From positions 93,187 through 157,186 of the forward strand of contig QCJF01000002.1 in the NCBI GenBank assembly GCA_003216195.1: a stretch of DNA of 64,000 bases. The letters run 5' to 3'. Of this stretch, positions 43,553-53,225 are shown in pieces. Origin of the DNA: Pelagibacteraceae bacterium AG-404-P08 (GTDB lineage Bacteria; Pseudomonadota; Alphaproteobacteria; HIMB59). The translations under genes and the position numbers were made by a program. Every line of letters begins with the position of its first letter. Positions within the stretch are counted from its first letter, which is position 1. Under the pieces are notes generated by a model. The model did not search any database and was not told where the DNA came from. It saw nothing but the letters and a program-made list of their open reading frames with translations.

Positions 43553-44301
43553 AATCTGACAGGAACACCTTTACTACTAAGATATTTTTTTACAGTCTTT
43601 ATTTTATATTTTCTAGAGTGAAATACGCTCGCAGCTAACAAACCAGTAGATTTTGTCAAATAACCTAAATAAAAATGTTCAAGACTTCCAACACCACCAC
43701 TAGCAATTACAGGAATACCAACATTACTGGTTACTTTTTTTAGCATATTACTATCGAAACCATTTTGAACACCATCTGTATCCATTGAGGTCATTAATAT
43801 TTCTCCAGCACCAAGAGATTGTACTTGTTTTGCCCATGTAATAAGTTCATTTTTGGTAATTTCTCTTCCACCTTTGATGACAACTTTCATTTTATTTTTA
43901 TGTCTTTTTCCATCAATTGCTACGACTATGCATTGAGAGCCATGTCTCAATGAAGCTTGTCTTATTAATTTTGGATTTTTTACTGCTGCGGAATTAATTG
44001 ATACTTTATCTGCTCCTGCATTAAGCAAATCAGTTATATCGCTCAAGTCTGAAACTCCTCCACCTACGGTTAAAGGGATATTTATGACCTTAGCTATTGA
44101 CTCAACAGTTTTAATAAATGTTTTTCTATTTTGATATGATGCATTTATATCAAGCATACAAAGCTCATCAGCCCCTGATAAAGAGTAATATTTTGCCATT
44201 TCCACTGCGTTACCCATGACTCTTATGTTTTTAAAATTTACGCCCTTAACAACTTTATTTTTAATAACATCAAGGCATGGAATTATTCTTGTCTTAAGCA
44301 T
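43549..44301 (-). CDS. hisF: Imidazole glycerol phosphate synthase, cyclase subunit
   Basis: A 250-residue TIM barrel. RIIPCLDVIKNKVVKGVNF contains the catalytic Asp near the N-terminus, the second catalytic Asp is in LMTSMDTDGVQNGFD, and VIASGGVGSLEHF is the phosphate-binding end. With HisH it turns PRFAR and glutamine-derived ammonia into imidazole glycerol phosphate and AICAR. Overlaps hisA by 8 bases. Confidence 0.98.
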   Translation of the reverse strand: MLKTRIIPCLDVIKNKVVKGVNFKNIRVMGNAVEMAKYYSLSGADELCMLDINASYQNRKTFIKTVESIAKVINIPLTVGGGVSDLSDITDLLNAGADKVSINSAAVKNPKLIRQASLRHGSQCIVVAIDGKRHKNKMKVVIKGGREITKNELITWAKQVQSLGAGEILMTSMDTDGVQNGFDSNMLKKVTSNVGIPVIASGGVGSLEHFYLGYLTKSTGLLAASVFHSRKYKIKTVKKYLSSKGVPVRL

Positions 44302-45004
44302 TAAACTGGACCAAACTATTTAAAGATATTTTATTTTCATATATAGCTTTACCTACAACAACATTATTGAAACCGTTTGATCTACTCAATTCAATATCGT
44401 TAAGGTCCTTAACCCCTCCTCCGATAGTGATATGCTTATCAGTTAATTTTTTTATAGAATTAAACGTTTCCATATTTAAGCCAGATAACATTCCATCATT
44501 AGCAACATCTGTGACAAAGTAGGAATGAATGGGCCGGTTGTTATATTTATCTATAATATACTTTAAAGATTTATTCGTTGTTTCTTGCCAGCCATGAGAA
44601 GCAATTTGATTATCTTTTATATCCAAAGCAATGGATAGTTTTTCAATTAAAGAGTCGTCAAAATTTAAAACATCATCAATATTCTTTATTGCAAAGGTTC
44701 CAATTACAATTGTATTAAACCCATCATTAATTTTGTCAATAATAGCATCTTTACTTCTTATACCGCCAGCAACTTCAATATTAATATCAATTTTTCTTCT
44801 TATCTGACTCATAACCTGATTGTTATTGCCTTTACCTAAAGTAGCATCTAAGTCGACAACGTGGATAGTATTGAAACCTGCATCCTGATATGTTTTAGCC
44901 ATATCAAGAGGAGAATACTGATAGATTGTTTTATCATCGGCGATACCTTTTGTTAGTCTCACACATTTTCCGTCTATTATGTCAATTGCTGGGAGTATAT
45001 TCAT
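44294..45004 (-). CDS. hisA: ProFAR isomerase
   Basis: A 236-residue TIM barrel homologous to HisF. ILPAIDIIDGKCVRLTKG carries the catalytic base Asp, YFVTDVANDGMLSGLN the catalytic acid, and ITIGGGVKDLNDI the phosphate site. Position between hisH and hisF, overlapping both by a few bases, confirms the assignment. Confidence 0.97.
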   Translation of the reverse strand: MNILPAIDIIDGKCVRLTKGIADDKTIYQYSPLDMAKTYQDAGFNTIHVVDLDATLGKGNNNQVMSQIRRKIDINIEVAGGIRSKDAIIDKINDGFNTIVIGTFAIKNIDDVLNFDDSLIEKLSIALDIKDNQIASHGWQETTNKSLKYIIDKYNNRPIHSYFVTDVANDGMLSGLNMETFNSIKKLTDKHITIGGGVKDLNDIELSRSNGFNNVVVGKAIYENKISLNSLVQFNA

Positions 45005-45630
45005 GATTTCAAAATATAATTTTTTATCAAATTTAGTCCGTGGTTATGGCTTTTTTCAGGATGAAATTGCACTCCGTAAATATTGCCTTTCTTTATAATA
45101 GAGGGGAATTTTTGACCATAAAGAGTGAAAGCTAAAACATCTGATTTTCTAATGTTTTGGAAAATGTAACTATGAACAAAATAAAAATCCTTCTTGTCAA
45201 AACTATTTGTAATAATAGTGTCATCTTTGTTTAAGTTAATAGTATTCCAGCCCATATGAGGAATTATAAGTTTTTTATTTCTAAATTTTTTAATATCTCC
45301 GCTGATAATTCCTAATCCTCTTGTAGACTTATCTTCATAACCCCAATCAGATAAAATTTGCATACCTACGCATATACCTAAGTATGAAGAGTTATTTTCT
45401 AAGTATTTCTTTAATGGTTCAAATATTTTTAATTTTTTCAAATTTGACATAAGAGTGGCATAAGCTCCTTGCCCGGGCAAAATGATTTTATCAAACGAAG
45501 TATAATTGAAATGACTCTTAATAATCTTTAATTGATATGGCTTTCCTTTAATAATATCTTTGATTGCTTTATTAATCGATCCAATATTTCCAGATTGCCC
45601 GTCAATAAGTCCTATGACTTTTTTTTTCAA
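45001..45630 (-). CDS. hisH: Imidazole glycerol phosphate synthase, glutaminase subunit
   Basis: A 209-residue class I glutamine amidotransferase. The nucleophile Cys is in YLGICVGMQIL, and the catalytic His/Glu pair in YGVQFHPEKS. TTG start at 45630. It feeds ammonia to HisF, encoded two genes downstream. Overlaps hisB and hisA by 4 bases each. Confidence 0.97.
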   Translation of the reverse strand: MKKKVIGLIDGQSGNIGSINKAIKDIIKGKPYQLKIIKSHFNYTSFDKIILPGQGAYATLMSNLKKLKIFEPLKKYLENNSSYLGICVGMQILSDWGYEDKSTRGLGIISGDIKKFRNKKLIIPHMGWNTINLNKDDTIITNSFDKKDFYFVHSYIFQNIRKSDVLAFTLYGQKFPSIIKKGNIYGVQFHPEKSHNHGLNLIKNYILKS

Positions 45631-46211
45631 AGTTTCCCTTTAGAACTCGGAATATTTGTTTTTCTTGGATCAATAAATATTGCTTTTTTCAGGGATAGTG
45701 CAAATGATTTAAAACAGCTTTCAATAATATGGTGATTATTTTTTCCATATAATGTTTCTATATGACAATTCATTCTTGACTCTGTAACTATAGATTTAAA
45801 AAATTCTGAAAATAACTCTTGGTCCATTTCACCAACTTTTTCTAAAGATGTTTTTACATTCCAAATAAAATAGGGGCGGTTGCACAAATCTAAAACTGAT
45901 CTTGTTAATGTTTCATCAAAAGAAACATAAGAGTAAGCAAATCGTGTTATGCCTTTTTTATCACCAAGTGCGTTTTTTATACTCTCACCTAAAGCAATGC
46001 CAACATCTTCAACAGTATGGTGCATATCAACTTTTAGGTCGCCATCACATTTTAACTCTATATCAATCAAACTGTGGGTGCTTATTTGTTGAAGCATATG
46101 ATCAAAAAAAGCAATCCCAGTGTCAATTTTATTTACTCCAGAACCATCAAGGTTAAGTTTTAATGATATTTGTGTTTCTTTTGTGTTTCTATTAAATGTA
46201 AATTCACGCAT
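45627..46211 (-). CDS. hisB: Imidazoleglycerol-phosphate dehydratase
   Basis: A 194-residue monofunctional HisB. The manganese-binding histidine motifs are GIAFFDHMLQQISTHSLIDIE and DMHHTVEDVGIALG, and later NCHIETLYGKNNHHIIESCFKSFA. It lacks the phosphatase domain fused in E. coli. First gene of the leftward hisBHAF-HIT operon, diverging from hslV with a 38-base gap. Confidence 0.98.
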   Translation of the reverse strand: MREFTFNRNTKETQISLKLNLDGSGVNKIDTGIAFFDHMLQQISTHSLIDIELKCDGDLKVDMHHTVEDVGIALGESIKNALGDKKGITRFAYSYVSFDETLTRSVLDLCNRPYFIWNVKTSLEKVGEMDQELFSEFFKSIVTESRMNCHIETLYGKNNHHIIESCFKSFALSLKKAIFIDPRKTNIPSSKGKL

Positions 46212-46249
46212 TTGTAATTAGCTATTTAATACCTATATTTATAGGAATA

Positions 46250-46801
46250 ATGGATAAAAATAAAACAATAATACGCTCGACAACTGTTGTTTGCGTTCGT
46301 GATAATGAGAGTGTTGTTATAGCATCTGACGGACAAGTAACTTTGGGTACATCTGTCATTAAGTCAAACGCCAATAAGATTAGAACGTTTCATAATGATC
46401 AAATTATTGTTGGGTTTGCTGGATCAACCGCTGATGCACTGACTCTTTTTGATAGACTAGAGAAAAAGTGCGAAGAATTTTCATATAATCTTAAAAGAGC
46501 TTGTGTCGAATTAGCTAAAGATTGGAGAACCGATAGGTATCTTAGAAGATTAGAGTCAATGATTATTGCGGCTGATAAAAGTGAAACATATCTTATAAGT
46601 GGTACTGGAGACGTTCTGGAACCTCAAGAAGGTATTGTTGCAATTGGATCAGGTGGCAACTTTGCCCTGAGCGCAGCAAGAGCTCTAAAAAGAAAATCTA
46701 ATTTATCTGCAAAAGAAATTGCAGCAGAGTCACTTAAAGTTGCTGCGGAACTCTGTATTTATACGAATGATACTTTAAATATTTCAGAAATAAAAATTTA
46801 A
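46250..46801 (+). CDS. hslV: ATP-dependent protease HslVU, peptidase subunit
   Basis: A 183-residue N-terminal-nucleophile hydrolase. The short pro-sequence MDKNKTIIRS precedes TTVVCVRDNESVVIASDGQVTLG, where the first Thr becomes the nucleophile after processing. IVAIGSGGNFALSAARAL is also conserved. Its stop overlaps the hslU ATG. With HslU it degrades damaged proteins. Confidence 0.98.
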   Translation: MDKNKTIIRSTTVVCVRDNESVVIASDGQVTLGTSVIKSNANKIRTFHNDQIIVGFAGSTADALTLFDRLEKKCEEFSYNLKRACVELAKDWRTDRYLRRLESMIIAADKSETYLISGTGDVLEPQEGIVAIGSGGNFALSAARALKRKSNLSAKEIAAESLKVAAELCIYTNDTLNISEIKI

Positions 46802-48114
46802 TGGACAGTCAATCCCTTACACCAAAAGTTATTAAAGAAGAACTTGACCGCTATGTAATTGGTCAAGATGATGCAAAAAAAGCAGTCGCAATAGCTCTGC
46901 GAAATCGTTGGAGAAGGTTAAATGTAAAAGACGAAACTCTCAGAGATGATATCATCCCAAAAAATATATTAATGATTGGGCCAACAGGCTGTGGTAAAAC
47001 TGAGATTGCAAGAAAATTAGCTAAACTTACACAATCGCCTTTTATAAAAGTAGAAGCAACTAAATTTACAGAAATTGGATACGTTGGAAGAGATGTCGAA
47101 CAAATAATTAGGGATTTAATTGAAGTTGCAATTAATTTGGAAAAGAAAAAGATAAGAGATCGTTTCATAGATGAAGCCAAAACAAACGCAGAAGAAATTG
47201 TTTTAAAGGCACTGCTTGGTGACAATCCAAGTGAAGAAACCAAGGAGAAATTTCGTTTAATGCTAAGAGATAATCAACTTAATGATAAAGAGATTGAAAT
47301 AGCACTAGATCAAAAATCCAATCCTTTCCAATCATTGGACATACCAGGAATGCCCGGCGCGCAAATGGGCATGATTAATATGAATGATATATTTGGCAAA
47401 GGTTTAAAAAATAAAAAGAAAACAAAACTTAAAATAGGTGAAGCTTATGAGCCACTTATTCAAGAAGAAATTGAGAAAATTGCTGAAAAACAAAATGTTG
47501 TTCAAAATGCTATAAAAAGTGTCCAGGAAAGTGGAATAGTTTTTATTGACGAAATTGACAAAATCGCACCCAATAGTGAAAGACGAGGCGGGGATGTTTC
47601 AAGAGAGGGTGTGCAAAGAGATTTGCTGCCGCTTATTGAGGGTACAGTTGTAAGCACAAAATATGGAACAATCGAAACAAATCATATTTTATTTATTGCG
47701 TCTGGTGCTTTTCATCAATCCAAACCAAGTGATTTACTCCCGGAACTTCAAGGAAGATTACCTGTAAGAGTAAGGTTAAATGCACTTAAAAAAGATGATT
47801 TTATTAGAATTTTAAAAGAAACTGATAATAGCTTAACCAAACAATATAAGTCTTTATTTGCAACAGAAAATATTGAGTTAAAGTTTGAAGACGAGGCCTT
47901 AGAAGAGATAGCAACTCTCACTGAACAAATAAATACTGAGGTTGAAAATATTGGTGCACGACGATTACAGACAATGTTTGAGAAAATTCTTGAGAGAATT
48001 AGTTTTGATGCAAACTTAAGTGATCAAAAAACTGAAGTAGTAAATAAAGCATGGGTTACAGATGCTGTAAAATCAGAGATAAAACCAACCGACGAAAAGA
48101 AATTTATTCTTTAG
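46801..48114 (+). CDS. hslU: ATP-dependent protease HslVU, ATPase subunit
   Basis: A 437-residue AAA+ unfoldase. Walker A GPTGCGKT is at residues 60-67, Walker B and following ESGIVFIDEIDKIAP, a middle I domain (about 110-240), the sensor stretch ELQGRLPVRVRL and the C-terminal EKKFIL-type tail that docks into HslV. Follows hslV with a one-base overlap and converges with smr. Confidence 0.98.
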   Translation: MDSQSLTPKVIKEELDRYVIGQDDAKKAVAIALRNRWRRLNVKDETLRDDIIPKNILMIGPTGCGKTEIARKLAKLTQSPFIKVEATKFTEIGYVGRDVEQIIRDLIEVAINLEKKKIRDRFIDEAKTNAEEIVLKALLGDNPSEETKEKFRLMLRDNQLNDKEIEIALDQKSNPFQSLDIPGMPGAQMGMINMNDIFGKGLKNKKKTKLKIGEAYEPLIQEEIEKIAEKQNVVQNAIKSVQESGIVFIDEIDKIAPNSERRGGDVSREGVQRDLLPLIEGTVVSTKYGTIETNHILFIASGAFHQSKPSDLLPELQGRLPVRVRLNALKKDDFIRILKETDNSLTKQYKSLFATENIELKFEDEALEEIATLTEQINTEVENIGARRLQTMFEKILERISFDANLSDQKTEVVNKAWVTDAVKSEIKPTDEKKFIL

Positions 48115-48604
48115 ATTTAAGCTTAATATAAAACGCGCCCAAACCACCATGTTGTATTTTACAAGGCGAATATGATTTTATCATAAATTGAAATTTTTCT
48201 GTATCTAACCAAAAAGGGAATTGTCTTCTTATCTTTCCTGTAAAAAATTCATCTCCATTAGTTTTATTGCCAAGGCCAGTAACCACTATATGAAATAAGT
48301 TTTTCTTTTTGTAATTGACTGAAAAATATTCGATTAATTTTTGGTAGGCTTGGTCAACTGTAAGACCATGTAAATCGATTTTGCTAAAATGCTGATTTTT
48401 AAATTGTTTATAAAGATTGTTATCCAAAAGAACTGGTTTAGAAAAAATTTTTTTAATTTTTGTACTTTTTTTATATAAATTATCACTTTTTTTTTTGGTC
48501 TCAATAGAACTACCGATTGAAATACTAATTTTTTCATTAGGTTGCTCTTCTAATGGTTTTTTATTTTGTTGTTTATTTAAATTAAATTTAATTTTATGAG
48601 ACAA
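48104..48604 (-). CDS. Smr-domain protein
   Basis: The frame opens at 48679, but TTG 48604 (MSHKIKFNLNKQQNKK) overlaps the preceding gene by only 11 bases and is preferred (166 residues). After a Lys-rich N-terminal half comes a Smr domain: SKIDLHGLTVDQAYQKLIEYF, HIVVTGLGNK and IQHGGLGAFYIKLK. Smr domains nick DNA or RNA. The alphaproteobacterial neighbourhood (Tim44-like, dnaQ, coaE upstream) supports the identity. Confidence 0.87.
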   Translation of the reverse strand: MSHKIKFNLNKQQNKKPLEEQPNEKISISIGSSIETKKKSDNLYKKSTKIKKIFSKPVLLDNNLYKQFKNQHFSKIDLHGLTVDQAYQKLIEYFSVNYKKKNLFHIVVTGLGNKTNGDEFFTGKIRRQFPFWLDTEKFQFMIKSYSPCKIQHGGLGAFYIKLKSKE

Positions 48605-49106
48605 GTTTAATAGAAAAAAGTTTCCAATTAGGATCGGAGGATTTTTTATCTTTTTCAAAACCCCATTCTTCGACAACATTCAGAATTTCGTTATTTGCAA
48701 CATTGTAATGTTCGGTTTCAAACTTCACAGACTTAACTAATCTTAGGTCATCAGATTTATCATCTAAAATAGAACTATTTTTTACTTCTGAAAATTTTAT
48801 TTCTTTGGGCGCTTTTGCTTGTTCCATCGCTTGCATTGCTTCAGGTGTAAGTAAATCTTTGACTTTTTCGATACTGTTACTTTGATAAGCCTGAACAATC
48901 ATTTCATATGCTTTATTAGCGCCTTCTAAAAATTCGTTATCATCATTTTTAGGAACTATCTTAGGTTTAAACTTCGATTGAGGATTTTTTTTTGTTCTAA
49001 TATTCACAATTTTTCCGTCAGAAGATCCAAGAATGCTCCTTAGGCGATACACTAAAAATATCGCTATTGCTCCAAAAAGCACAATATCTATAAATTCACT
49101 GCTCAT
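48594..49106 (-). CDS. Tim44/TimA-domain membrane-associated protein
   Basis: A 170-residue protein with an N-terminal membrane helix (FIDIVLFGAIAIFLVYRL), basic linker and a Tim44-like NTF2-fold domain (FLEGANKAYEMIVQAYQSNSIEKVKDLLTPEAMQAM; VVEEWGFEKD; PNWKLFSIKLV). It is shorter than the usual 210-240. Bacterial relatives of mitochondrial Tim44; role unproven. Between dnaQ and smr, overlapping both by 11 bases. The secB gene often found in this neighbourhood is not present here. Confidence 0.88.
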   Translation of the reverse strand: MSSEFIDIVLFGAIAIFLVYRLRSILGSSDGKIVNIRTKKNPQSKFKPKIVPKNDDNEFLEGANKAYEMIVQAYQSNSIEKVKDLLTPEAMQAMEQAKAPKEIKFSEVKNSSILDDKSDDLRLVKSVKFETEHYNVANNEILNVVEEWGFEKDKKSSDPNWKLFSIKLVS

Positions 49107-49779
49107 AATTTTTCAACATTTTGGCCCAATTTGAATTAGGTATTTTATTTTTTATAAACTCTTTATGGGCTTCTGTCTCTTCTTTTGTTAATACGATCGA
49201 TGCGTAATTCGGCTCACTAGCTAAGTTAATTTTTTCTGATTTTGCAATACTTAATTCTAATCCTATTTGATTTATGCCTTGTAATTCCAAATATACATCA
49301 GTCAAGATTTTGGCGTCTTTTAAAGCACCATGTTGATCTCTATTAATAAGAGTGTTGATTTTTAATTTCTTTATAAGTGCGTCTAATGATACTTGCTGCC
49401 CTGGAAACCGTTGTCTCGCAATTTTTATTGTATCTATGACTCTCTCCTTAGATATTTTTGGTTTAGATAGTTTCTCAAGCTCAAAGTTTAAGAAACCGAT
49501 GTCGAAAGATGCATTATGAGCGACAATGAAGCTATCTTGAATAAATTCTAAGAAGCTGTCTGCAATTTCTTCAAAAATCGGCTTATCTGTCAAATATTCA
49601 TTAGTTATTCCGTGTATTTTAATATTGTCCTCAGTAAGAGTTTTAGAGGGATTTATATATTCATGATAGTTTGCCCCAACTTCTTTTTTGTTAAGTTCAA
49701 TGCAGCCAATTTCAATAATTCGATGTCCCTCTTTAAATTCTAAGCCTGTGGTCTCAATATCAAGTATAATTTCTCTCAT
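49096..49779 (-). CDS. dnaQ: DNA polymerase III epsilon subunit (proofreading exonuclease)
   Basis: A 227-residue DEDDh exonuclease. Exo I is ILDIETTGLE, Exo II IVAHNASFDIGFLNFEL and Exo III DQHGALKDAKILTDVY with the catalytic His. It proofreads for the replicase alpha subunit. It overlaps coaE by 4 bases and the Tim44-like gene by 11, as in other Alphaproteobacteria. Confidence 0.97.
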   Translation of the reverse strand: MREIILDIETTGLEFKEGHRIIEIGCIELNKKEVGANYHEYINPSKTLTEDNIKIHGITNEYLTDKPIFEEIADSFLEFIQDSFIVAHNASFDIGFLNFELEKLSKPKISKERVIDTIKIARQRFPGQQVSLDALIKKLKINTLINRDQHGALKDAKILTDVYLELQGINQIGLELSIAKSEKINLASEPNYASIVLTKEETEAHKEFIKNKIPNSNWAKMLKNYEQ

Positions 49780-50333
49780 AGTTTATTTAATAATTTAATT
49801 ATATTTAAACGTAAGTTCAAGATTGAACCATTATTGTTTACTGTAAAAGTTGATTTATTCTTTTTTATATTCTCTTTGATCTGCTTATTATTCATTAATT
49901 TAAAATAATCTTCTGTAACACCTCTTTTTAAAACCCTTTGTTTCCTCTTAGTGGTATCCGAGTTTACGAATACCGTGAAATTAAAATTATTGAATAAATT
50001 TTCTTCATAAAGCAATGGAATTTCATAAAATACTGGCTGATGAGATTGATGTTTTTGGGCTATCATTTTTTTTTTGGCGTACAGAAGAGGATATATTGTT
50101 CTCTTAAGTTTTCTATTAAACTCTTCATTCTGTAACATTTTAATAATTTCTTTTTTGTAATTATGATCATGAAGTTTCAATTTTTCTAAAATAATTTTTC
50201 TTGTATGGTCATCATTGTATAATTTTGAGATTATAGCATCAGATGATATACAACAAAAACCTAGCTTAGATATAAATTTAATAAATTCAGTTTTGCCCGA
50301 TCCTATATTACCTGTAACTGCAACCTTGGTCAT
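49776..50333 (-). CDS. coaE: Dephospho-CoA kinase
   Basis: A 185-residue P-loop kinase performing the last step of coenzyme A synthesis. Walker A is VTGNIGSGKTEFIKF, SSDAIISKLY follows, YEIPLLYEENLFNNFNFTVFV carries the substrate and lid residues, and RVLKRG is conserved. Overlaps aroE and dnaQ by 4 bases each. Confidence 0.95.
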   Translation of the reverse strand: MTKVAVTGNIGSGKTEFIKFISKLGFCCISSDAIISKLYNDDHTRKIILEKLKLHDHNYKKEIIKMLQNEEFNRKLKRTIYPLLYAKKKMIAQKHQSHQPVFYEIPLLYEENLFNNFNFTVFVNSDTTKRKQRVLKRGVTEDYFKLMNNKQIKENIKKNKSTFTVNNNGSILNLRLNIIKLLNKL

Positions 50334-51139
50334 AATTTATTTGCAAGCATTTGATAAATTTTATTGTCTATTTTTACCTTTTTACCAGACCATATTTCGT
50401 ATGATGGTTTTGCTTGTTCTAAGAGCATTTTTAATCCACCTGAGAATTTTATGTCATGTTTTTTAGCTTTTTTTAAGAGATCTGTTTCAATTGGGTTATA
50501 AACTATATCAATTACTCCTTTAGCTTTTTTAACTAAATTCAAGATATTTATATTCATTTTATTTTTTTTTGTCATCCCTGCACTGGATGCGTTTATTATC
50601 AAATCATATCTTTTCTTGAAATGAGATGATCTGATCAAAAAACGATCAAATTTAAATTTTTTTTTGAGGTTTTCCTCTCTTCTTATAGATGTCGCAAAAA
50701 TATCAATTTTTTCAATATTTTTTTGATTTAAAAAATATAAAATTGCTCTCGCGGCTCCTCCTGCACCAACCAATAATACAGATTTTGTGTTTCTAATTTT
50801 CAAAGAATTAAAAGTTTTACTAAAACCAATAACATCTGTGTTATCACCAAAGATTATTTTGTTTTTTTTATAGATTAAATTTACAGAACCAATTTTTTTT
50901 GCTCTTGCAGTAATTTTATCACAAAAACCAATAAAATTTTCTTTGTATGGTATTGTAATATTAAAACCAATAAATCTTTTATCTTTTCTATAATTATAAA
51001 AAAACTTATCTATGTTTTTTTCTTGTACCTCATATTTTCTATAAATAAAATTATTATTTCTTGACCAATAATTATGTATGAAAGGGGACAATGAATGATC
51101 TAGTTTTTTTGCTACAATGCCTATTTTTTTTTTATTCAT
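50330..51139 (-). CDS. aroE: Shikimate dehydrogenase
   Basis: A 269-residue NADP-dependent enzyme of aromatic amino-acid synthesis. LDHSLSPFIHNYW binds shikimate, GFNITIPYKENF has the catalytic Lys, GDNTDVIGF the catalytic Asp, and VLLVGAGGAARAILYFL is the NADP site. It directly follows maf and overlaps coaE by 4 bases. Confidence 0.97.
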   Translation of the reverse strand: MNKKKIGIVAKKLDHSLSPFIHNYWSRNNNFIYRKYEVQEKNIDKFFYNYRKDKRFIGFNITIPYKENFIGFCDKITARAKKIGSVNLIYKKNKIIFGDNTDVIGFSKTFNSLKIRNTKSVLLVGAGGAARAILYFLNQKNIEKIDIFATSIRREENLKKKFKFDRFLIRSSHFKKRYDLIINASSAGMTKKNKMNINILNLVKKAKGVIDIVYNPIETDLLKKAKKHDIKFSGGLKMLLEQAKPSYEIWSGKKVKIDNKIYQMLANKL

Positions 51140-51733
51140 TTAGATACTTCTTAATGTCTTTAAAAAATTAATAACATCTATACCAATAATATTGAAATAA
51201 CTGCCGTATATATCATTAAAAAAAAAATTTCCTTTTCCTTCTATATTATAACAACCTACGGCTTTGGATATTTGTTTAAAGTTCTTATTAACGTAATTAT
51301 TTATATCGCTCACTTTTGTATTTTTAAAAGTAATTTTAGTTTTTGTAAGAGTGCTTTTGATAAGATCGTTATTGATCATAAAAATCATTGCTGTGTAAAG
51401 ATCGTGAGATTTATCATTAAATTCTTTAAGCGTTCTTTTACAACATTCAGGATTAACACATTTATAAATTGTTTTTTTTTTAAATAGGATTGTTGTATCA
51501 AAAGTTACGATAATTTTATTATTATATTTTTTAGAAAGATATTCGGCCTTAGCTTTTGCAATTTTTAATGCATCATATTTATCATTATTTAAATTTCTTA
51601 CTTTTTTTTCATTTATATTAGGTGATTTGTACTGAAATCTAAAATTCATTAATTTAAATATTTTTCTTCTAGATTGGCTTTTAGTACCTATGATAACCCG
51701 TTTGATTAATTGTGGATTAAATGAGTTATTCAT
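51140..51733 (-). CDS. maf: Maf-like nucleotide pyrophosphatase
   Basis: A 197-residue Maf/YhdE-family protein, hydrolysing dTTP/UTP or modified nucleotides. The N-terminal motif IIGTKSQSRRKIFKLMNF, then IVTFDTTILFKKK with the catalytic Asp, and C-terminal GCYNIEGKGNFFFNDIYGSYFNIIGI are recognisable though divergent and very Lys/Asn-rich. First gene of the leftward maf-aroE-coaE-dnaQ operon. The exact substrate class is not clear. Confidence 0.88.
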   Translation of the reverse strand: MNNSFNPQLIKRVIIGTKSQSRRKIFKLMNFRFQYKSPNINEKKVRNLNNDKYDALKIAKAKAEYLSKKYNNKIIVTFDTTILFKKKTIYKCVNPECCKRTLKEFNDKSHDLYTAMIFMINNDLIKSTLTKTKITFKNTKVSDINNYVNKNFKQISKAVGCYNIEGKGNFFFNDIYGSYFNIIGIDVINFLKTLRSI

Positions 51734-51967
51734 GAAATTTTCGAGTTTTTAACAATAAAATTACCTTTAATTTATTAATATTAAGTTATCAACATTTGTT
51801 ATTAAATAACTAAAAAAGTACTTAAATATAGGTTTTTTTGAATAAGAAGATGTTAATCCCCATAATTCGACATACAACAACATGTCTATATATAAATATA
51901 TATATTTTCTCTTTATTTTTTGCTATATACCTAATCAACGTATCTAACTATCTAGGTAATTTCCAAT
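51734..51967. other. 234-base AT-rich divergent gap, candidate replication origin region / rho leader
   Basis: The longest gene-free stretch of the window, between divergent maf and rho. It has one DnaA-box-like 9-mer, TTATCAACA at 51786-51794 (one mismatch to TTATCCACA), a small hairpin GACAT/ATGTC (51869-51886) and a pure-AT tract around 51887-51912. The neighbourhood (parAB, mnmEG, rho, dnaQ) is origin-proximal in many Alphaproteobacteria. Only one box is seen, so origin status is speculative; it must also hold promoters for rho and maf. Confidence 0.25.
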
Positions 51968-53224
51968 ATGCATTTAAACGAACTAAAAGATAAAAAACCC
52001 CAAGAACTATTAGATTATGCTGAGTCTTTAGGAATTGAAAACGCCTCTGGTTTAAAAAAGCAAGACATATATTTTTCTGTACTAAAGAAATTTGCAGAGA
52101 AAAATGAAGAAATTATTGGTGAAGGCGTATTAGAAACAATGCAGGACGGATTTGGATTTTTAAGATCAGCAAACTCTAATTATCTTCCAGGACCAGATGA
52201 TATATATGTTAGTCCAAATCAAATAAAAAAATATGGACTTAGAAAAGGTGATACTCTTGAAGGACCTATTCGACCTCCTAAAGACGGTGAGAGATACTTT
52301 GCATTAGTAGAGACAAATAAAGTCAATTTCATAGAAATTGCTAAAAATAATAAATTCAAAACAAATTTTGATAATTTAACTCCTCTTTATCCAGAGAAAA
52401 AATTTAATCTAGAAACAGAAAAACCAGATACAGATTTATCATCTAGAATTATTGATATAATTGCGCCAGTTGGTGCTGGTCAAAGATCTCTAATTGTTGC
52501 ACCACCTAGATCAGGTAAAACTGTAATTTTGCAAAAAATTGCAAAATCAATTGCAGAAAATTTTCCTGAAGTCTATCTAATGGTTCTATTAATAGACGAA
52601 AGACCGGAGGAAGTTACAGATATGCAACGATCTGTTAAAGGTGAAGTAATTAGTTCAACATTTGATGAGCCAGCTGCAAGACACGTACAAGTTGCAGAAA
52701 TGGTTATTGAGAAAGCTAAAAGATTAGCTGAAAATAAATATGATGTAGTAATTCTTTTAGACTCTATCACAAGATTAGGTAGAGCATACAACACGGTTGT
52801 GCCATCAAGTGGTAAAGTTTTAACAGGTGGTGTAGATGCTAATGCATTACAAAGACCTAAAAGATTTTTTGGAGCTGCCAGAAACATAGAAGAAGGGGGT
52901 TCGTTAACTATTATTGCTACTGCTTTAATAGAAACAGGTAGTAGAATGGATGAGGTCATCTTTGAAGAATTCAAAGGAACTGGTAATTCAGAAATAGTTC
53001 TCGATAGAAAATTATCTGATAAAAGAACATATCCTGCTATAGATGTTCAAAAATCTGGTACCAGAAAAGAAGATTTACTCTTAGATGCTGGAGATCTACA
53101 AAAAGTGTTTATTTTAAGGAAAATTTTATCATCAATGGGCACAGTTGATGCTATGGAGTTCCTTTTAGATAAAATGAAAGACTGCAAAACTAACGAAGAG
53201 TTCTTCAGCAGTATGAACCAATAA
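51968..53224 (+). CDS. rho: Transcription termination factor Rho
   Basis: A 418-residue hexameric RNA helicase. N-terminal Rho domain, RNA-binding cold-shock-like domain ([22 protein letters not shown]), Walker A APPRSGKT at about residues 178-185, Walker [17 protein letters not shown], and the Q/R loops ([26 protein letters not shown]). No low-complexity insertion. It converges with the FG-GAP protein gene, a single base apart. Confidence 0.99.
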   Translation: MHLNELKDKKPQELLDYAESLGIENASGLKKQDIYFSVLKKFAEKNEEIIGEGVLETMQDGFGFLRSANSNYLPGPDDIYVSPNQIKKYGLRKGDTLEGPIRPPKDGERYFALVETNKVNFIEIAKNNKFKTNFDNLTPLYPEKKFNLETEKPDTDLSSRIIDIIAPVGAGQRSLIVAPPRSGKTVILQKIAKSIAENFPEVYLMVLLIDERPEEVTDMQRSVKGEVISSTFDEPAARHVQVAEMVIEKAKRLAENKYDVVILLDSITRLGRAYNTVVPSSGKVLTGGVDANALQRPKRFFGAARNIEEGGSLTIIATALIETGSRMDEVIFEEFKGTGNSEIVLDRKLSDKRTYPAIDVQKSGTRKEDLLLDAGDLQKVFILRKILSSMGTVDAMEFLLDKMKDCKTNEEFFSSMNQ

Positions 53225-53225
53225 A

